In this document: positions 1 through 8,362 of the stretch, piece by piece
Layout: each line of letters begins with the position of its first letter
How positions within the stretch are numbered: position 1 is the first letter of the stretch
NCBI GenBank assembly: GCA_943912335.1
Contig: CALTUD010000032.1
Span: 1-46,037 of the forward strand
Direction: 5' to 3'
Length of the DNA stretch: 46,037 nt
Origin: an uncultured Acetobacteraceae bacterium
Lineage (GTDB): Bacteria; Pseudomonadota; Alphaproteobacteria; Acetobacterales; Acetobacteraceae
Made by a program: the position numbers and the translations under genes
Notes under the pieces: model-generated
The model's input: only the letters and a program-made list of their open reading frames with translations
Told to the model about the DNA's origin: nothing
Databases searched by the model: none

Positions 1-750
1 CTGGCACGAGGACATGGTCTGAGCGAGACCTTTCCCGACCGGTTCGAGCCTGGGTGGATCGCCACCCGGCTCGAACCTGGTTTCTCGGTGACGGCGACGA
101 CGGCGCCCGCCGTCACCGAGGGCGCCGATCTGGCTGACGCGATCTGGGCAGACGCTCTGCGCGAACACCCGAATCTGTTCGACGGCCGCGTCTTTGTCGC
201 GAACAGCGTGTCCCCCGGTTGCGTGGCCGGTTACTGGACGCGGTATCGGTTCCTGTTCGCGCAGCTGCGCCAGCCCGAACGATTTCCCCTGCCCCATCTC
301 CGCGCGCTCGCCGTCAACGGCCTGTTGCGGTGTCCGGAAGGCGTCGTTCTGGGACGGCGGCGTGCAGATGCGGTGTATCGGCCAGCGTGCTGGCAATCGG
401 TGCCGGCAGGTTCGGTGGAAGCGCGCGACGGCGACGCGGTGGACATCGCGGAGCAACTCCTGGCCGAGCTGGAAGAGGAAATCGGCATCGTCGGCAGCGA
501 GATCGGCCCCGTGAAGCCGATCGTCGCGATGGAGCATCCGGGCGGTCGTGTGCTGGATATCGGCTGCACCGTGACGACCGGTCTCGCCTTCGCGTCGATC
601 GAGAAGCGCTGGCGGGACCGGGGGAACACCGAATACGACGCGCTACGCGTCATCGCGCAGAACGATATTCCCGGTTTCCTGGAAGAGGGCGGGCCGAACC
701 TGCTGGTGTCGGCCCGCTTCCTGCTGGCCTACGCCTCAGGCTGCAAATAA
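1..750 (+). CDS. Nudix hydrolase, probably cut by the left window edge
   Basis: Nudix-family (nucleoside diphosphate-X) hydrolase of unknown substrate. The reading frame is open from base 1 to the stop at 748-750. A GTG at 88 would give 220 residues, but the residues encoded before it (…TRLEPGF) look like the usual opening of this group and no ATG/GTG lies further upstream in the window, so the true start is probably outside it. Counted from the GTG, the Nudix box begins around residue 106 (PAGSVE) and ends in the core AELEEEIGI around residue 130. The family consensus REUxEExGU has Ala here instead of the catalytic-loop Arg, while the metal-binding Glu residues are kept. The 3' end overlaps the convergent PfpI gene by 15 bases. 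The family call is firm; the substrate is unknown. Confidence 0.8.
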   Translation: MARGHGLSETFPDRFEPGWIATRLEPGFSVTATTAPAVTEGADLADAIWADALREHPNLFDGRVFVANSVSPGCVAGYWTRYRFLFAQLRQPERFPLPHLRALAVNGLLRCPEGVVLGRRRADAVYRPACWQSVPAGSVEARDGDAVDIAEQLLAELEEEIGIVGSEIGPVKPIVAMEHPGGRVLDIGCTVTTGLAFASIEKRWRDRGNTEYDALRVIAQNDIPGFLEEGGPNLLVSARFLLAYASGCK

Positions 751-1275
751 CGATACGATTGCCTCGCAGAACGCCGGCAGATCCTTCGGGTTACGCGACG
801 TCACCAGTTTCCCGTCGCGCGACACGGTCTCGTCCACCCATTCCGCGCCGGCGTTACGCAGGTCGGTCTTCAAAGACGGCCAGGACGCGATCTTGCGACC
901 TTTGACCGCGCCGGCCTCGATCAGCATCCAGGGCCCGTGACAGATCGCCGCAATCGGCTTGCCGGCGTCGTGGAAAGCCCGCACGAACGCAACGGCCTTG
1001 TCGTCCATGCGCAATGCGTCCGGATTGGTGGTGCCGCCCGGCAGAAGCAGCCCGTCATACGCTGCGGCGTCGGCATCGGCGACGGCCAGATCGACCTCAT
1101 AGGTGCCGGCCGGTTTCACGTCCTGCTCCATCGCCTGCACCGTGCCCGTCTCGATCGAGACGAACGTGACGGTCGCGCCTGCTTCCTCAAGCGCGGCCAC
1201 GGGCTTGGTCAGTTCGACTTCCTCGACGCCGTTTGTGAACAGAACGGCGATCTTGCGCTGGCTGAGTGCGGCCAT
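736..1275 (-). CDS. PfpI/DJ-1 family protein (class I glutamine amidotransferase-like)
   Basis: A 179-residue DJ-1/PfpI superfamily protein, the usual length for the YhbO/PfpI group (cytosolic stress proteins described as deglycases or proteases). The nucleophile elbow AICHGP carries Cys112-His113, and the expected acidic residues lie in the N-terminal GVEEVEL segment (about 16-22). The ATG at 1275 is preceded by AGGAGGAACCC, a strong ribosome binding site, which decides the start against a much longer upstream reading in the same frame. It lies about 95 bases downstream of prfC on the same strand and ends inside the 3' end of the convergent Nudix gene. The exact activity cannot be told from sequence. 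Confidence 0.9.
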   Translation of the reverse strand: MAALSQRKIAVLFTNGVEEVELTKPVAALEEAGATVTFVSIETGTVQAMEQDVKPAGTYEVDLAVADADAAAYDGLLLPGGTTNPDALRMDDKAVAFVRAFHDAGKPIAAICHGPWMLIEAGAVKGRKIASWPSLKTDLRNAGAEWVDETVSRDGKLVTSRNPKDLPAFCEAIVSLFAA

Positions 1276-1370
1276 GGGTTCCTCCTGTGCTGGCCGTCTG
1301 GCAACGGCGTGCAACACAGGCTGTTCCACCCCTTTGCGGTCACGCGGTGGCGAGCACGCTCCAGACCGCG

Positions 1371-2909
1371 TCAGCGCTTCTCCGCCGAAACGCCGATCTG
1401 CTTGATATCCGTGAACACCAGATCGGGATTCATCTCGACCGTCCGACGCATCATGAAGGCGGACGAGGCCAGGAAAACGGGATCGCCATCGAGATCGTCG
1501 GCCATCGCGGTCCGGTTGGAGCCCACGAAACCGGCCAGCTTGGTCTTCTCGCCGTCGACCCAGCGCGCCAGGGAGAACGGCGTGCTTTCGAAGCCGATCG
1601 CCACGCCGTATTCGCCGGACAAACGCGCCTGCAGCACGTCGAGCTGCAATGTGCCCACAACCCCGACGATGGGCGGTGCGCCATCCTGCGGGCGGAACAG
1701 CTGAACGACGCCTTCCTCCGCCAGTTCCTGCAGGGCCTGACGCAGCTTTTTCGCTTTCATCGCGTCGTCGAGACGTACGCGACGCAGGATTTCGGGGGCA
1801 AAATGCGGCACGCCGGTGAAGCGGATATCCTCGCCTTCGGTGAGCGTGTCGCCGATGCGCAGCGTGCCGTGATTGGGAATGCCCACGACATCGCCAGCGA
1901 AAGCCTCCTCGGCGAGTTGCCTGTCGCGCGCAAAGAAGAACTGTGGCGTATGCAGCGCGAATTGTTTGGCGGTGCGGACGTGACGCACGCGCATGCCGCG
2001 GGTGAGACGACCGGAACATACGCGGGCGAAGGCCATGCGATCGCGATGATTCGGATCCATGTTCGCCTGGATCTTGAAGATCAGCGCCGTCATGCCGGGT
2101 TCGTCCGCCTGCACGACGCGTGTGTCGGTGGCCTGCGCGCGCGGCGGCGGCCCGAAACTCACCAGCGCGTCGAGGAGATCGGTGACGCCGATCTCACGCA
2201 TCGCCGAGCCGAAATAGACCGGCGTAAGATGGCCAGCGTCGAAGCTTTCCTTATCCCATTCCGGCAGCGCCGCCTGCACAAGTTCGAGTTCCTCGCCCAG
2301 CGCCACCATGCGCGGGTCGCTTTGCTCCAACGGTGTGTCGAGATGCACGTCCCGGGCGCGCAGATCGTAGGTGCCGACGAACTGGGCGGCGCGGCCGATC
2401 GGCCAGGTGGCTGGCGCGGTATCAAGCGCCAGCGACTGCGACACCTCGTCCAGAAGCGCGAACGGATCCTGCGCCTCGCGATCCATCTTGTTGACGAAGG
2501 TGATGATCGGAATATCGCGCAGGCGGCAGATCTCGAACAGCTTCAGCGTCCGCGCCTCGATGCCCTTGGCAGCGTCGATCACCATCACCGCCGCATCCAC
2601 CGCCGTCAGGGTGCGGTAGGTGTCCTCCGAGAAGTCCTCGTGGCCTGGCGTGTCGAGAAGATTGAAGATGCAGCCGCCATACTCGAACGTCATCACCGAT
2701 GTGACGACGGAGATGCCGCGATCGCGCTCGATGCCCATCCAGTCGGAACGCGTGCGACGGCGTTCGCCCTTGGCCCGCACGTTGCCCGCGAGCTGGATCG
2801 CGCCGCCGGCACGCAGCAGGCGCTCGGTCAACGTGGTCTTGCCGGCATCCGGGTGCGAGATGATCGCGAAGGTGCGGCGACGGGCGATTTCGGAAAGATT
2901 GTCAGACAC
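1371..2909 (-). CDS. prfC: Peptide chain release factor 3
   Basis: RF3 is the GTPase that removes RF1/RF2 from the ribosome after termination. The 512-residue length is near that of the E. coli protein. The GTPase motifs are visible: G1 HPDAGKTT at 19-26, G3 DTPGHE at 86-91 and G4 NKMD at 140-143, followed by the RF3-type domains II and III. The start is a GTG at 2909. Its only Shine-Dalgarno-like stretch, GGAG, lies in the loop and 3' stem of the palindrome at 2912-2930 just upstream. The N-terminus SEIARRRTFAIISHPDAG aligns well with known RF3, so the start is credible. It follows rpsD on the same strand across an array of four palindromes. Confidence 0.97.
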   Translation of the reverse strand: MSDNLSEIARRRTFAIISHPDAGKTTLTERLLRAGGAIQLAGNVRAKGERRRTRSDWMGIERDRGISVVTSVMTFEYGGCIFNLLDTPGHEDFSEDTYRTLTAVDAAVMVIDAAKGIEARTLKLFEICRLRDIPIITFVNKMDREAQDPFALLDEVSQSLALDTAPATWPIGRAAQFVGTYDLRARDVHLDTPLEQSDPRMVALGEELELVQAALPEWDKESFDAGHLTPVYFGSAMREIGVTDLLDALVSFGPPPRAQATDTRVVQADEPGMTALIFKIQANMDPNHRDRMAFARVCSGRLTRGMRVRHVRTAKQFALHTPQFFFARDRQLAEEAFAGDVVGIPNHGTLRIGDTLTEGEDIRFTGVPHFAPEILRRVRLDDAMKAKKLRQALQELAEEGVVQLFRPQDGAPPIVGVVGTLQLDVLQARLSGEYGVAIGFESTPFSLARWVDGEKTKLAGFVGSNRTAMADDLDGDPVFLASSAFMMRRTVEMNPDLVFTDIKQIGVSAEKR

Positions 2910-2911
2910 TG

Positions 2912-3025
2912 CCAGGGGCTCCGCCCCTGGACCCGGCCAAGGGCTGGCCCTTGGAACCCAGGGTTTAGTATCGGGTGTCCAGAGGGCGACTGCCCTCTGG
3001 CGGGGTGCAGGGGCGGTACCCCTGC
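2912..3025. repeat. Array of four short palindromes between rpsD and prfC
   Basis: Four perfect inverted repeats stand in a row: 2912-2930 (8-bp stem, 3-nt loop), 2937-2954 (8-bp stem, 2-nt loop), 2979-3000 (9-bp stem, 4-nt loop) and 3007-3025 (7-bp stem, 5-nt loop). They share a theme of CCA(G/A)GGGC paired with GCCC(T/C)TGG, so they look like variants of one unit. The array fills nearly the whole gap between two genes read in the same direction. It could act as a REP-like repeat, an mRNA 3' stabiliser for rpsD, or a structure controlling prfC translation. The function is inference. Confidence 0.8.
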
Positions 3026-3032
3026 AGTCCGA

Positions 3033-3650
3033 TCAACGCGAGTAGAATTCGACGACCAGGTTCGGTTCCATGGTCACCGGATACGGCACGTCCGAAAGCT
3101 TCGGCGAGCGGTTGAACTTGCCCTTCATGGAGCGGCTGTCGACGTCCAGGTATTCCGGGATGTCGCGCTCGGCGCTCTGCACGGCGTCCAGCACCACGGC
3201 GAGCTGCTTCGACTTCTCGCGCACTTCGATGGTGTCGCCATCGCGCACCAGGAAGCTCGGGATGTTGACCTTGCGGCCGTTCACGGTCACGTGGCCGTGG
3301 TTCACGAACTGGCGGGCGGCGAACGGGGTCATCGCGAACTTCATGCGATAGACCACCGCATCCAGGCGGCGCTCCAGCAGATCGATCAGGTTCTCGGAGG
3401 TGTCGCCCTTACGACGGACGGCCTCGTCGTAGTACTTGCGGAACTGCTTCTCGCTGATGTTGCCGTAGTAGCCCTTCAGCTTCTGCTTGGCCATCAGCTG
3501 CACGGAGAAGTCGGACGGCTTCTGCTTGCGGCGCTGGCCGTGCTGACCGGGGCCGTATTCGCGCTTGTTGATCGGGGACTTCGCACGGCCCCAGAGGTTC
3601 ACGCCGAGGCGGCGGTTGATCTTGTACTTGCTTTCGAGGCGCTTGGTCAC
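3033..3650 (-). CDS. rpsD: 30S ribosomal protein S4
   Basis: Primary 16S rRNA-binding protein of the small subunit body, 205 residues, the normal length for S4. The N-terminal TKRLESKYKINRRLG, the internal YYGNISEKQFRKYYDEA and the S4 RNA-binding fold around 93-155 (LERRLDAVVYRMKFA to VNGRKVNIPS) are typical. The start is GTG at 3650, preceded by AAAGGAG at a good distance; upstream in-frame codons give non-homologous sequence. It is followed on the same strand by the palindrome array and prfC. In many bacteria S4 autoregulates, but no such site was recognised here. Confidence 0.97.
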   Translation of the reverse strand: MTKRLESKYKINRRLGVNLWGRAKSPINKREYGPGQHGQRRKQKPSDFSVQLMAKQKLKGYYGNISEKQFRKYYDEAVRRKGDTSENLIDLLERRLDAVVYRMKFAMTPFAARQFVNHGHVTVNGRKVNIPSFLVRDGDTIEVREKSKQLAVVLDAVQSAERDIPEYLDVDSRSMKGKFNRSPKLSDVPYPVTMEPNLVVEFYSR

Positions 3651-4008
3651 GAGCGCGCTCCTTTCTTCTCGGTGCGGCGACACGTTCGGGTGGCCCCGTC
3701 GTCCCGTTCCGCTTGTTGCACCGGTAGGCCCTGACCCGGGCGGGTCGAGGCGGGCGCGTTCCGTGTCACCGTGCTCCGCGCAAGCGGAACCGGCCGGACC
3801 GTCCACGTTCCCGGCAGTGGGAGCGGCTTCTAGGCATCGGCTCCCGGATTGTCAATCTGAACGGCTAGGCTGGCCCCTCTTCAGTGCCGGCGATCACCCC
3901 GGCACCTGGATGCCGGAGCTACCTTGGCAGGTCGACCCGCAGCAACGTGAAACGGCGACCCGCAGCCCGCTAGCTCCGGTTCAAACGACTGCAGAGAGGG
4001 CGGGCTGT
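3651..4008. other. Intergenic region upstream of rpsD
   Basis: About 360 bases between rpsD and the glsB-like gene, both on the minus strand. I find no credible gene: the readable frames are arginine/proline-rich and unlike known families. The part next to rpsD should hold its promoter and leader, but I could not pick a convincing -10/-35 pair. Near 3990-4020 a GGGCGG/CCGCCC inverted repeat straddles the stop codon of the glsB-like gene and may act as a weak terminator. Confidence 0.5.
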
Positions 4009-4266
4009 TTAGAGCGATCGCCGCCCGAACAGTGCGTGATAGACCACCAGCACGACCATGGTGCCGATCACGGCGACGACGAGGCTGTAGACGTTGAGGC
4101 CGGTGACGTGGCTGCCACCGAAAGCGGTAAAGATGAAGCCGCCGACCAGGGCGCCCACGATCCCGAGAACGATGTCGAGAAGAAGTCCCGATCCGCTCTT
4201 GTTGACGAGCTTGCTGCCGATGAAGCCGGCGATCAGTCCGAGCACGATCCAGGCGAGAATGGACAT
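4009..4266 (-). CDS. GlsB/YeaQ/YmgE family small membrane protein
   Basis: An 85-residue protein of the transglycosylase-associated (GlsB/YeaQ/YmgE) family, often stress-induced, with three predicted membrane helices at about 3-18, 29-48 and 57-78. The glycine-rich repeats GLIAGFIGSK and GIVGALVGGFIF are characteristic of the family. The ATG at 4266 is preceded by GTGGAGGAACTGCC, a strong ribosome binding site. Despite the old family name there is no transglycosylase activity to infer. It lies downstream of the mprF-like gene on the same strand, with a 116-base gap, so co-transcription is possible. Confidence 0.9.
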   Translation of the reverse strand: MSILAWIVLGLIAGFIGSKLVNKSGSGLLLDIVLGIVGALVGGFIFTAFGGSHVTGLNVYSLVVAVIGTMVVLVVYHALFGRRSL

Positions 4267-4382
4267 GGCAGTTCCTCCACGATTGCGTCCACCGTGAAAG
4301 CGCGGAGTCGTCCCGGGGTTCGGCGGCCTCGCGATCCACTGCCGCAGCGTGGCGAGAAAGTCGCACTCTCGCTGAGCCTCGC

Positions 4383-6533
4383 TCAGCCTTGCGATACGGT
4401 CTCCAGCCGGGCCAGGAGCTGCTCGCCACGCTCGGCCGCGCAGCACAGAAACAGCGTGTTCGTCTCGTCCAGGGGCCAGGATACGAGGCCGAGATCGGCA
4501 TAGACCGGCAGCAACTCGGGCCCGACGCGCCAGAACACCGGAGCGCGCTGCTCTTCCAGTGCCAGATCGCGCAGACGCCAGATCGCCGACACGCGGTCGG
4601 CGGCGGCGCCCAGCGGATCGCCCAGACCGATCAGCAAGCCCCGCTCGCGCCGGAAGGCGACCAGGGCACGGCCGGTCTCCCCGGCCATCAGCCCGTCCGC
4701 GCCGTGCGCGTCGATGCCCAGCCCCTCCCCGGATGCGAACTGCGACCAGCGCGTCGCGGGCTCGCCGGAGAACGGCAGGGCGGACACGTGCCCCGGCCGG
4801 ACCAGACGGCCGAGGGCCACCAGACCGACCAGCACGGCCAGGGCCGTGGACACGCGCTGATGGGTGGGCACATGGGCGCCGAGAACCAGCGGCAGCCAGC
4901 CGCGCGCGCCCGCCACGCCACCGCCCGGCTCCAAGCGCGACAGGATCAGAAGGGACAGCACCAGCAGCAGCAGGGGCGCCATCGTGGCCGGCGCCAGCGG
5001 TTCGCTGAGGACGCGGGCGTGACGGTAATAGGACGAGCGGAACGGAGCGATCGCCAGGGCCGCAAGGATCAGCACCGCCGGCACCTCCAGCGGCAGACCG
5101 CGCAGGGCGGAAAGTGCCGCGGCGATGCTGAGGAACACCAGTGTGGCGCCCCAGGCCAGGGTGACGCGCTGCGACAGACCGATCGCCAGCCCGATCAGCA
5201 CCGCGCCGATCAGGGACAGGACGTAATCGCCGATTGCCTCGATGCCTCGGGTGAACCCGCCCACCGCATCGCCGCCGAACAGCCCATCCGGACCAGCCGG
5301 ACCGAGAGCCGGGATCAGCAAAGCGAGATCATCCGGCGCGCGATGGAACAGGCCGGTGGCGATCAACATGGCCCCGCACAGGATCACGGCGCCCGTAGCC
5401 ACGGTGACGGAGAAATCGGCCTCGCTTTCCCGCACCGCCAGAGACGGACGGGGCGGCGCTGCACGCTCGACGCCCGCGCGGGCCGCGAGCAGGCTGTCGC
5501 CGCGCAGGAACAGTTCGTGCCCTGCGAACAGAAGCCCGGCCAGGAACAAGGGTAGGATATAATAATAGAGCCGGAACACGAGAATGGCGGCGACGGCGTC
5601 GGCGGCGGGCATGAACGGCGACAGGCCCAGCACCATGGCGCCGTCGAACACGCCGAGACCGCCCGGCACGCTGGCGAGCAGGCCGGCGCTGTAGCAGGCG
5701 ATGTAGATGGCCAGGAACGCAGGATAGCTGAGGCCGATTCCGGCAGGCAGCAGCGCATAGGCGATCGCGGCCGTGGCAGCCACGTCGAGCGCGGACACGA
5801 CCACCTGAGCGATCGCCATCTGCACGCCGGGCAGAGGCACGGTCCAGCGCCACAGGCGGACCGACGGGAGGCGAGCGGACAGGACGATATAGGCGAGCAC
5901 GACTGCCCATGCGGCAACGCCCACCACCGCCATCAGCCCCCTCGGCAGATGCGCGTTCAGCGCCGAAAGCGCGCTTGGTTCCAGCAGCAGCACCCCGCCG
6001 ATCAACGCACAGGCGCCGAGCAGATAGGTGATGGAACAGAAGGCGATGATGCGCGTGATCTCGAGCGGTTTCAGCCCCCAGCTTCCGTAAAGGCGAAAGC
6101 GCACGGCGGCGCCCGAGATCGCGGCGAAACCCAGATTATGGGACAGCACATAGGAGCAGAAGGCGGCGAAGGCGGTGCGGCCGAAGCTCAGACGCCGACC
6201 GACATGAGCCACCGCGAGCCTGTCGTAGAACGACAGAATGAAATAGGAGAGCACGGTGAAGCCGGCGGACAACAGCAGCGCATGTGCCGGGATCTCACCG
6301 AGCGTGACGCGGATACGCGCGGGCGACAGGTGCCGGAACTCGTTGTGCACGGCATAGATCGCGCCCACGAGCAGAAACAGGCCGAGCAACGGCGGCAGCA
6401 GCCCGGAAAGCCGTTTCAGCCGCGATGATCTACGCGCGCCGCCTTCCGCGCAGCAGGGCGTGGAAGACCCGCCGCCGCCCGCTCCGAGGCCCTCCGGCAT
6501 CGCGACGGGCTTTCGCTCGACATCGGACCGCAT
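4383..6533 (-). CDS. MprF-like lipid flippase with truncated C-terminal synthase domain
   Basis: A 716-residue integral membrane protein. Residues about 40-350 form the UPF0104/LPG-synthase membrane domain (AISGAAVRFRLYG near 141, SVPGGLGVFDGA near 293), which in MprF flips aminoacylated phosphatidylglycerol. A second membrane block follows, roughly 375-590. From about 615 the DUF2156 aminoacyl-transferase domain begins (GLGDPLG, PVFWRVGPELLPVYADLGL) but stops after only about 110 residues, before the RKxLR-type catalytic half. Neither other frame downstream restores it, and an unrelated gene starts within 120 bases. It lies 27 bases after lysK on the same strand, a telling partner since MprF uses aminoacyl-tRNA. 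The start is uncertain; the Shine-Dalgarno is weak, and ATG at 6500 is an alternative. Confidence 0.85.
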   Translation of the reverse strand: MRSDVERKPVAMPEGLGAGGGGSSTPCCAEGGARRSSRLKRLSGLLPPLLGLFLLVGAIYAVHNEFRHLSPARIRVTLGEIPAHALLLSAGFTVLSYFILSFYDRLAVAHVGRRLSFGRTAFAAFCSYVLSHNLGFAAISGAAVRFRLYGSWGLKPLEITRIIAFCSITYLLGACALIGGVLLLEPSALSALNAHLPRGLMAVVGVAAWAVVLAYIVLSARLPSVRLWRWTVPLPGVQMAIAQVVVSALDVAATAAIAYALLPAGIGLSYPAFLAIYIACYSAGLLASVPGGLGVFDGAMVLGLSPFMPAADAVAAILVFRLYYYILPLFLAGLLFAGHELFLRGDSLLAARAGVERAAPPRPSLAVRESEADFSVTVATGAVILCGAMLIATGLFHRAPDDLALLIPALGPAGPDGLFGGDAVGGFTRGIEAIGDYVLSLIGAVLIGLAIGLSQRVTLAWGATLVFLSIAAALSALRGLPLEVPAVLILAALAIAPFRSSYYRHARVLSEPLAPATMAPLLLLVLSLLILSRLEPGGGVAGARGWLPLVLGAHVPTHQRVSTALAVLVGLVALGRLVRPGHVSALPFSGEPATRWSQFASGEGLGIDAHGADGLMAGETGRALVAFRRERGLLIGLGDPLGAAADRVSAIWRLRDLALEEQRAPVFWRVGPELLPVYADLGLVSWPLDETNTLFLCCAAERGEQLLARLETVSQG

Positions 6534-6560
6534 GGCGACGTCCGTGCCCGCCGAACGCCT

Positions 6561-8165
6561 TTACGCGTCCGACCTGAGCAGCGCGGCCTCAATCAGGGCC
6601 ACGGTCTCGGCCACACCGTAGAGGGCGATGAAGATGCCGAAGCGCGGCCCCTCGGTCTGGCCGAGCAGCACCTCGTACAGGCAACCGAACCAGCGTCGCA
6701 ATTCGGGGAAGTCGTGATGCTTGCCGACCTCGAACACCATGTTCTGCAGCGCATCGGCGGGCGTGCCGGCTTCGGCGCCCTTGAGCACGTCCGCCAGGTC
6801 GGCCAAGGCTGCGCGCTCGTTCTGGTCCGGGGCGCGGAAGCTCTTCGCCGGACGGACGAAATCGCCGTAATAGCTGACCGCGTGTTCGACCAGGCGGGCC
6901 AGGAGCGGGTCGCTTTCGGGCGTGACGCCCGGCTGATAGCGCTCCAGGAAGCCCCACAGCACCTCGGGATTGTCGGCATTGGCGACCGAAGCGAGGTTCA
7001 GCAGCATGCCGAACGACACCGGCGGGGTGGTCTCGGCGATCCGGCCGGCATCGATGAACCAGGCCGGGTTGGTGCGCAGAGCCGGCTCCGCGGCGGCGTT
7101 CTGCTCGGTGGCCTTGGTGCGATTGGCGAGATACTCGTCGGCGGCGCGCGGGATCACGTCGAAGAACAAACGCTTGGCGCGCGTCGGCTGGTTGAACATG
7201 AACTGCGCCAGCGATTCCGGAGGAGCGTAACGCAGCCATTCCTCGACCGAGATGCCGTTGCCCTTGGACTTGCTGATCTTCTGGCCGTTCTGATCCAGGA
7301 ACAGCTCGTAGGTGAGGTTGACCGGCGGCTCCGCACCCAGCACCCGGCAGATCTTGGACGACAGGCGCACACTGTCGATCAGATCTTTGCCGGACATCTC
7401 GTAATCGACGCCGAGCGCGGCCCAGCGCATCGCCCAGTCGGCCTTCCATTGGAGCTTGGCGCCGCCGCCGCGCACGGGCGTCTCGAACGCGCGGCCGCTC
7501 TCGTCGCGCCACACCACCGTGCCGGCACCGACATCGATGCGTTCGATCGCCACCTGCATGACGATGCCGGTCTCGGGATGGATCGGCAGCACGGGAGAAT
7601 AGGTGGCGCGACGGTCCGGACCCAGGGTGGGCGCGATCACGGCGACGATCTCGTCATGGCGTTCCAGCACGCGCATGAGCGTCTCGTCGAACCGGCCGGA
7701 ACGGTAATAGTCGGTAGAGGACGCGAACGCGTATTCGAAACCGAACCCGTCCAGGAACGAGCGCAGCCGGGCATTGTTGTGGGCGCCGAAGCTGTCATGG
7801 GTGCCGAACGGATCCGGCACCTGGGTCAGCGGCCGGCCGATGAACTCGGCCAGCATCTCGCGGTTCGGCACGTTGTCCGGCACCTTGCGGAGCCCGTCCA
7901 TGTCGTCGCTGAAGGCGAGCAGGCGCGTTGGCTTGCCGGTGAGCGCGGTATAGGCCTGACGCACCCAGGAAGTGCGCGCCACCTCGCCGAACGTTCCGAT
8001 ATGCGGCAGACCGGACGGGCCATAGCCGGTTTCCAACAGAGGCACCGCATCGGCGCCTTTCGTTTCCATGCGCGCGGCGAGCTTGGCCGCTTCCTCGAAC
8101 GGCCAGGCTTTCGGCAGCGGGGCCAGGAGGGGAGCGGACGTTGAGGTTTGAAGGTCGGCGGACAT
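6561..8165 (-). CDS. lysK: Lysyl-tRNA synthetase, class I
   Basis: Charges tRNA-Lys. This is the class I (archaeal/alphaproteobacterial) form, unrelated to the class II LysS of E. coli. At 534 residues, it shows the class I signature HIGT at 55-58 and the KMSKS loop as KISKS at 296-300, with GSGKDL-like SGKDLIDS just before the anticodon-recognition part. I chose the ATG at 8165 because the product then begins close to the conserved core; the in-frame extension to 8339 is low-complexity arginine-rich sequence without homology. The Shine-Dalgarno is weak. It probably forms an operon with the downstream mprF-like gene (27-base gap) and is divergent from the small gene at 8363. Confidence 0.96.
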   Translation of the reverse strand: MSADLQTSTSAPLLAPLPKAWPFEEAAKLAARMETKGADAVPLLETGYGPSGLPHIGTFGEVARTSWVRQAYTALTGKPTRLLAFSDDMDGLRKVPDNVPNREMLAEFIGRPLTQVPDPFGTHDSFGAHNNARLRSFLDGFGFEYAFASSTDYYRSGRFDETLMRVLERHDEIVAVIAPTLGPDRRATYSPVLPIHPETGIVMQVAIERIDVGAGTVVWRDESGRAFETPVRGGGAKLQWKADWAMRWAALGVDYEMSGKDLIDSVRLSSKICRVLGAEPPVNLTYELFLDQNGQKISKSKGNGISVEEWLRYAPPESLAQFMFNQPTRAKRLFFDVIPRAADEYLANRTKATEQNAAAEPALRTNPAWFIDAGRIAETTPPVSFGMLLNLASVANADNPEVLWGFLERYQPGVTPESDPLLARLVEHAVSYYGDFVRPAKSFRAPDQNERAALADLADVLKGAEAGTPADALQNMVFEVGKHHDFPELRRWFGCLYEVLLGQTEGPRFGIFIALYGVAETVALIEAALLRSDA

Positions 8166-8362
8166 GCGGCGGACGCTAGCCCAAACGGCGCACGGCGGGA
8201 ACCGGTGCGCACGCGGGGCGGGACCGCGCGTACGGTGGTCGTCGGCACCGGATCGTTGCGCCTGTGGCATCGGCTCGCCAGCTGACGAAAGCTTAATCGG
8301 GCCCGTCCTGCCCCGTTCGCCGGCACGTGCTAGAATCATACGTTGCGGAATGGAGGTGTATC

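Noticed and set aside
1275..2019. Upstream extension of the PfpI gene by about 250 residues
   Set aside because: It would overlap prfC and reads as Arg-rich noise; the ATG at 1275 has a strong ribosome binding site and the family N-terminus.
4300..4500. Frameshift hypothesis for the short mprF-like C-terminus
   Set aside because: I read the two other minus-strand frames after the stop; neither encodes the missing DUF2156 half, and a gene with its own ribosome binding site starts at 4266.
3565..4503. Long plus-strand frame across rpsD leader and the glsB-like gene
   Set aside because: It lies antisense to clear genes, is Pro/Arg/Ser-rich without motifs, and reflects high GC in the third position of the real genes.
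4389..5555. 388-residue frame opposite the mprF-like gene
   Set aside because: Antisense shadow; Gln/Arg/His-rich and without a ribosome binding site, while the minus strand encodes a clear membrane protein.
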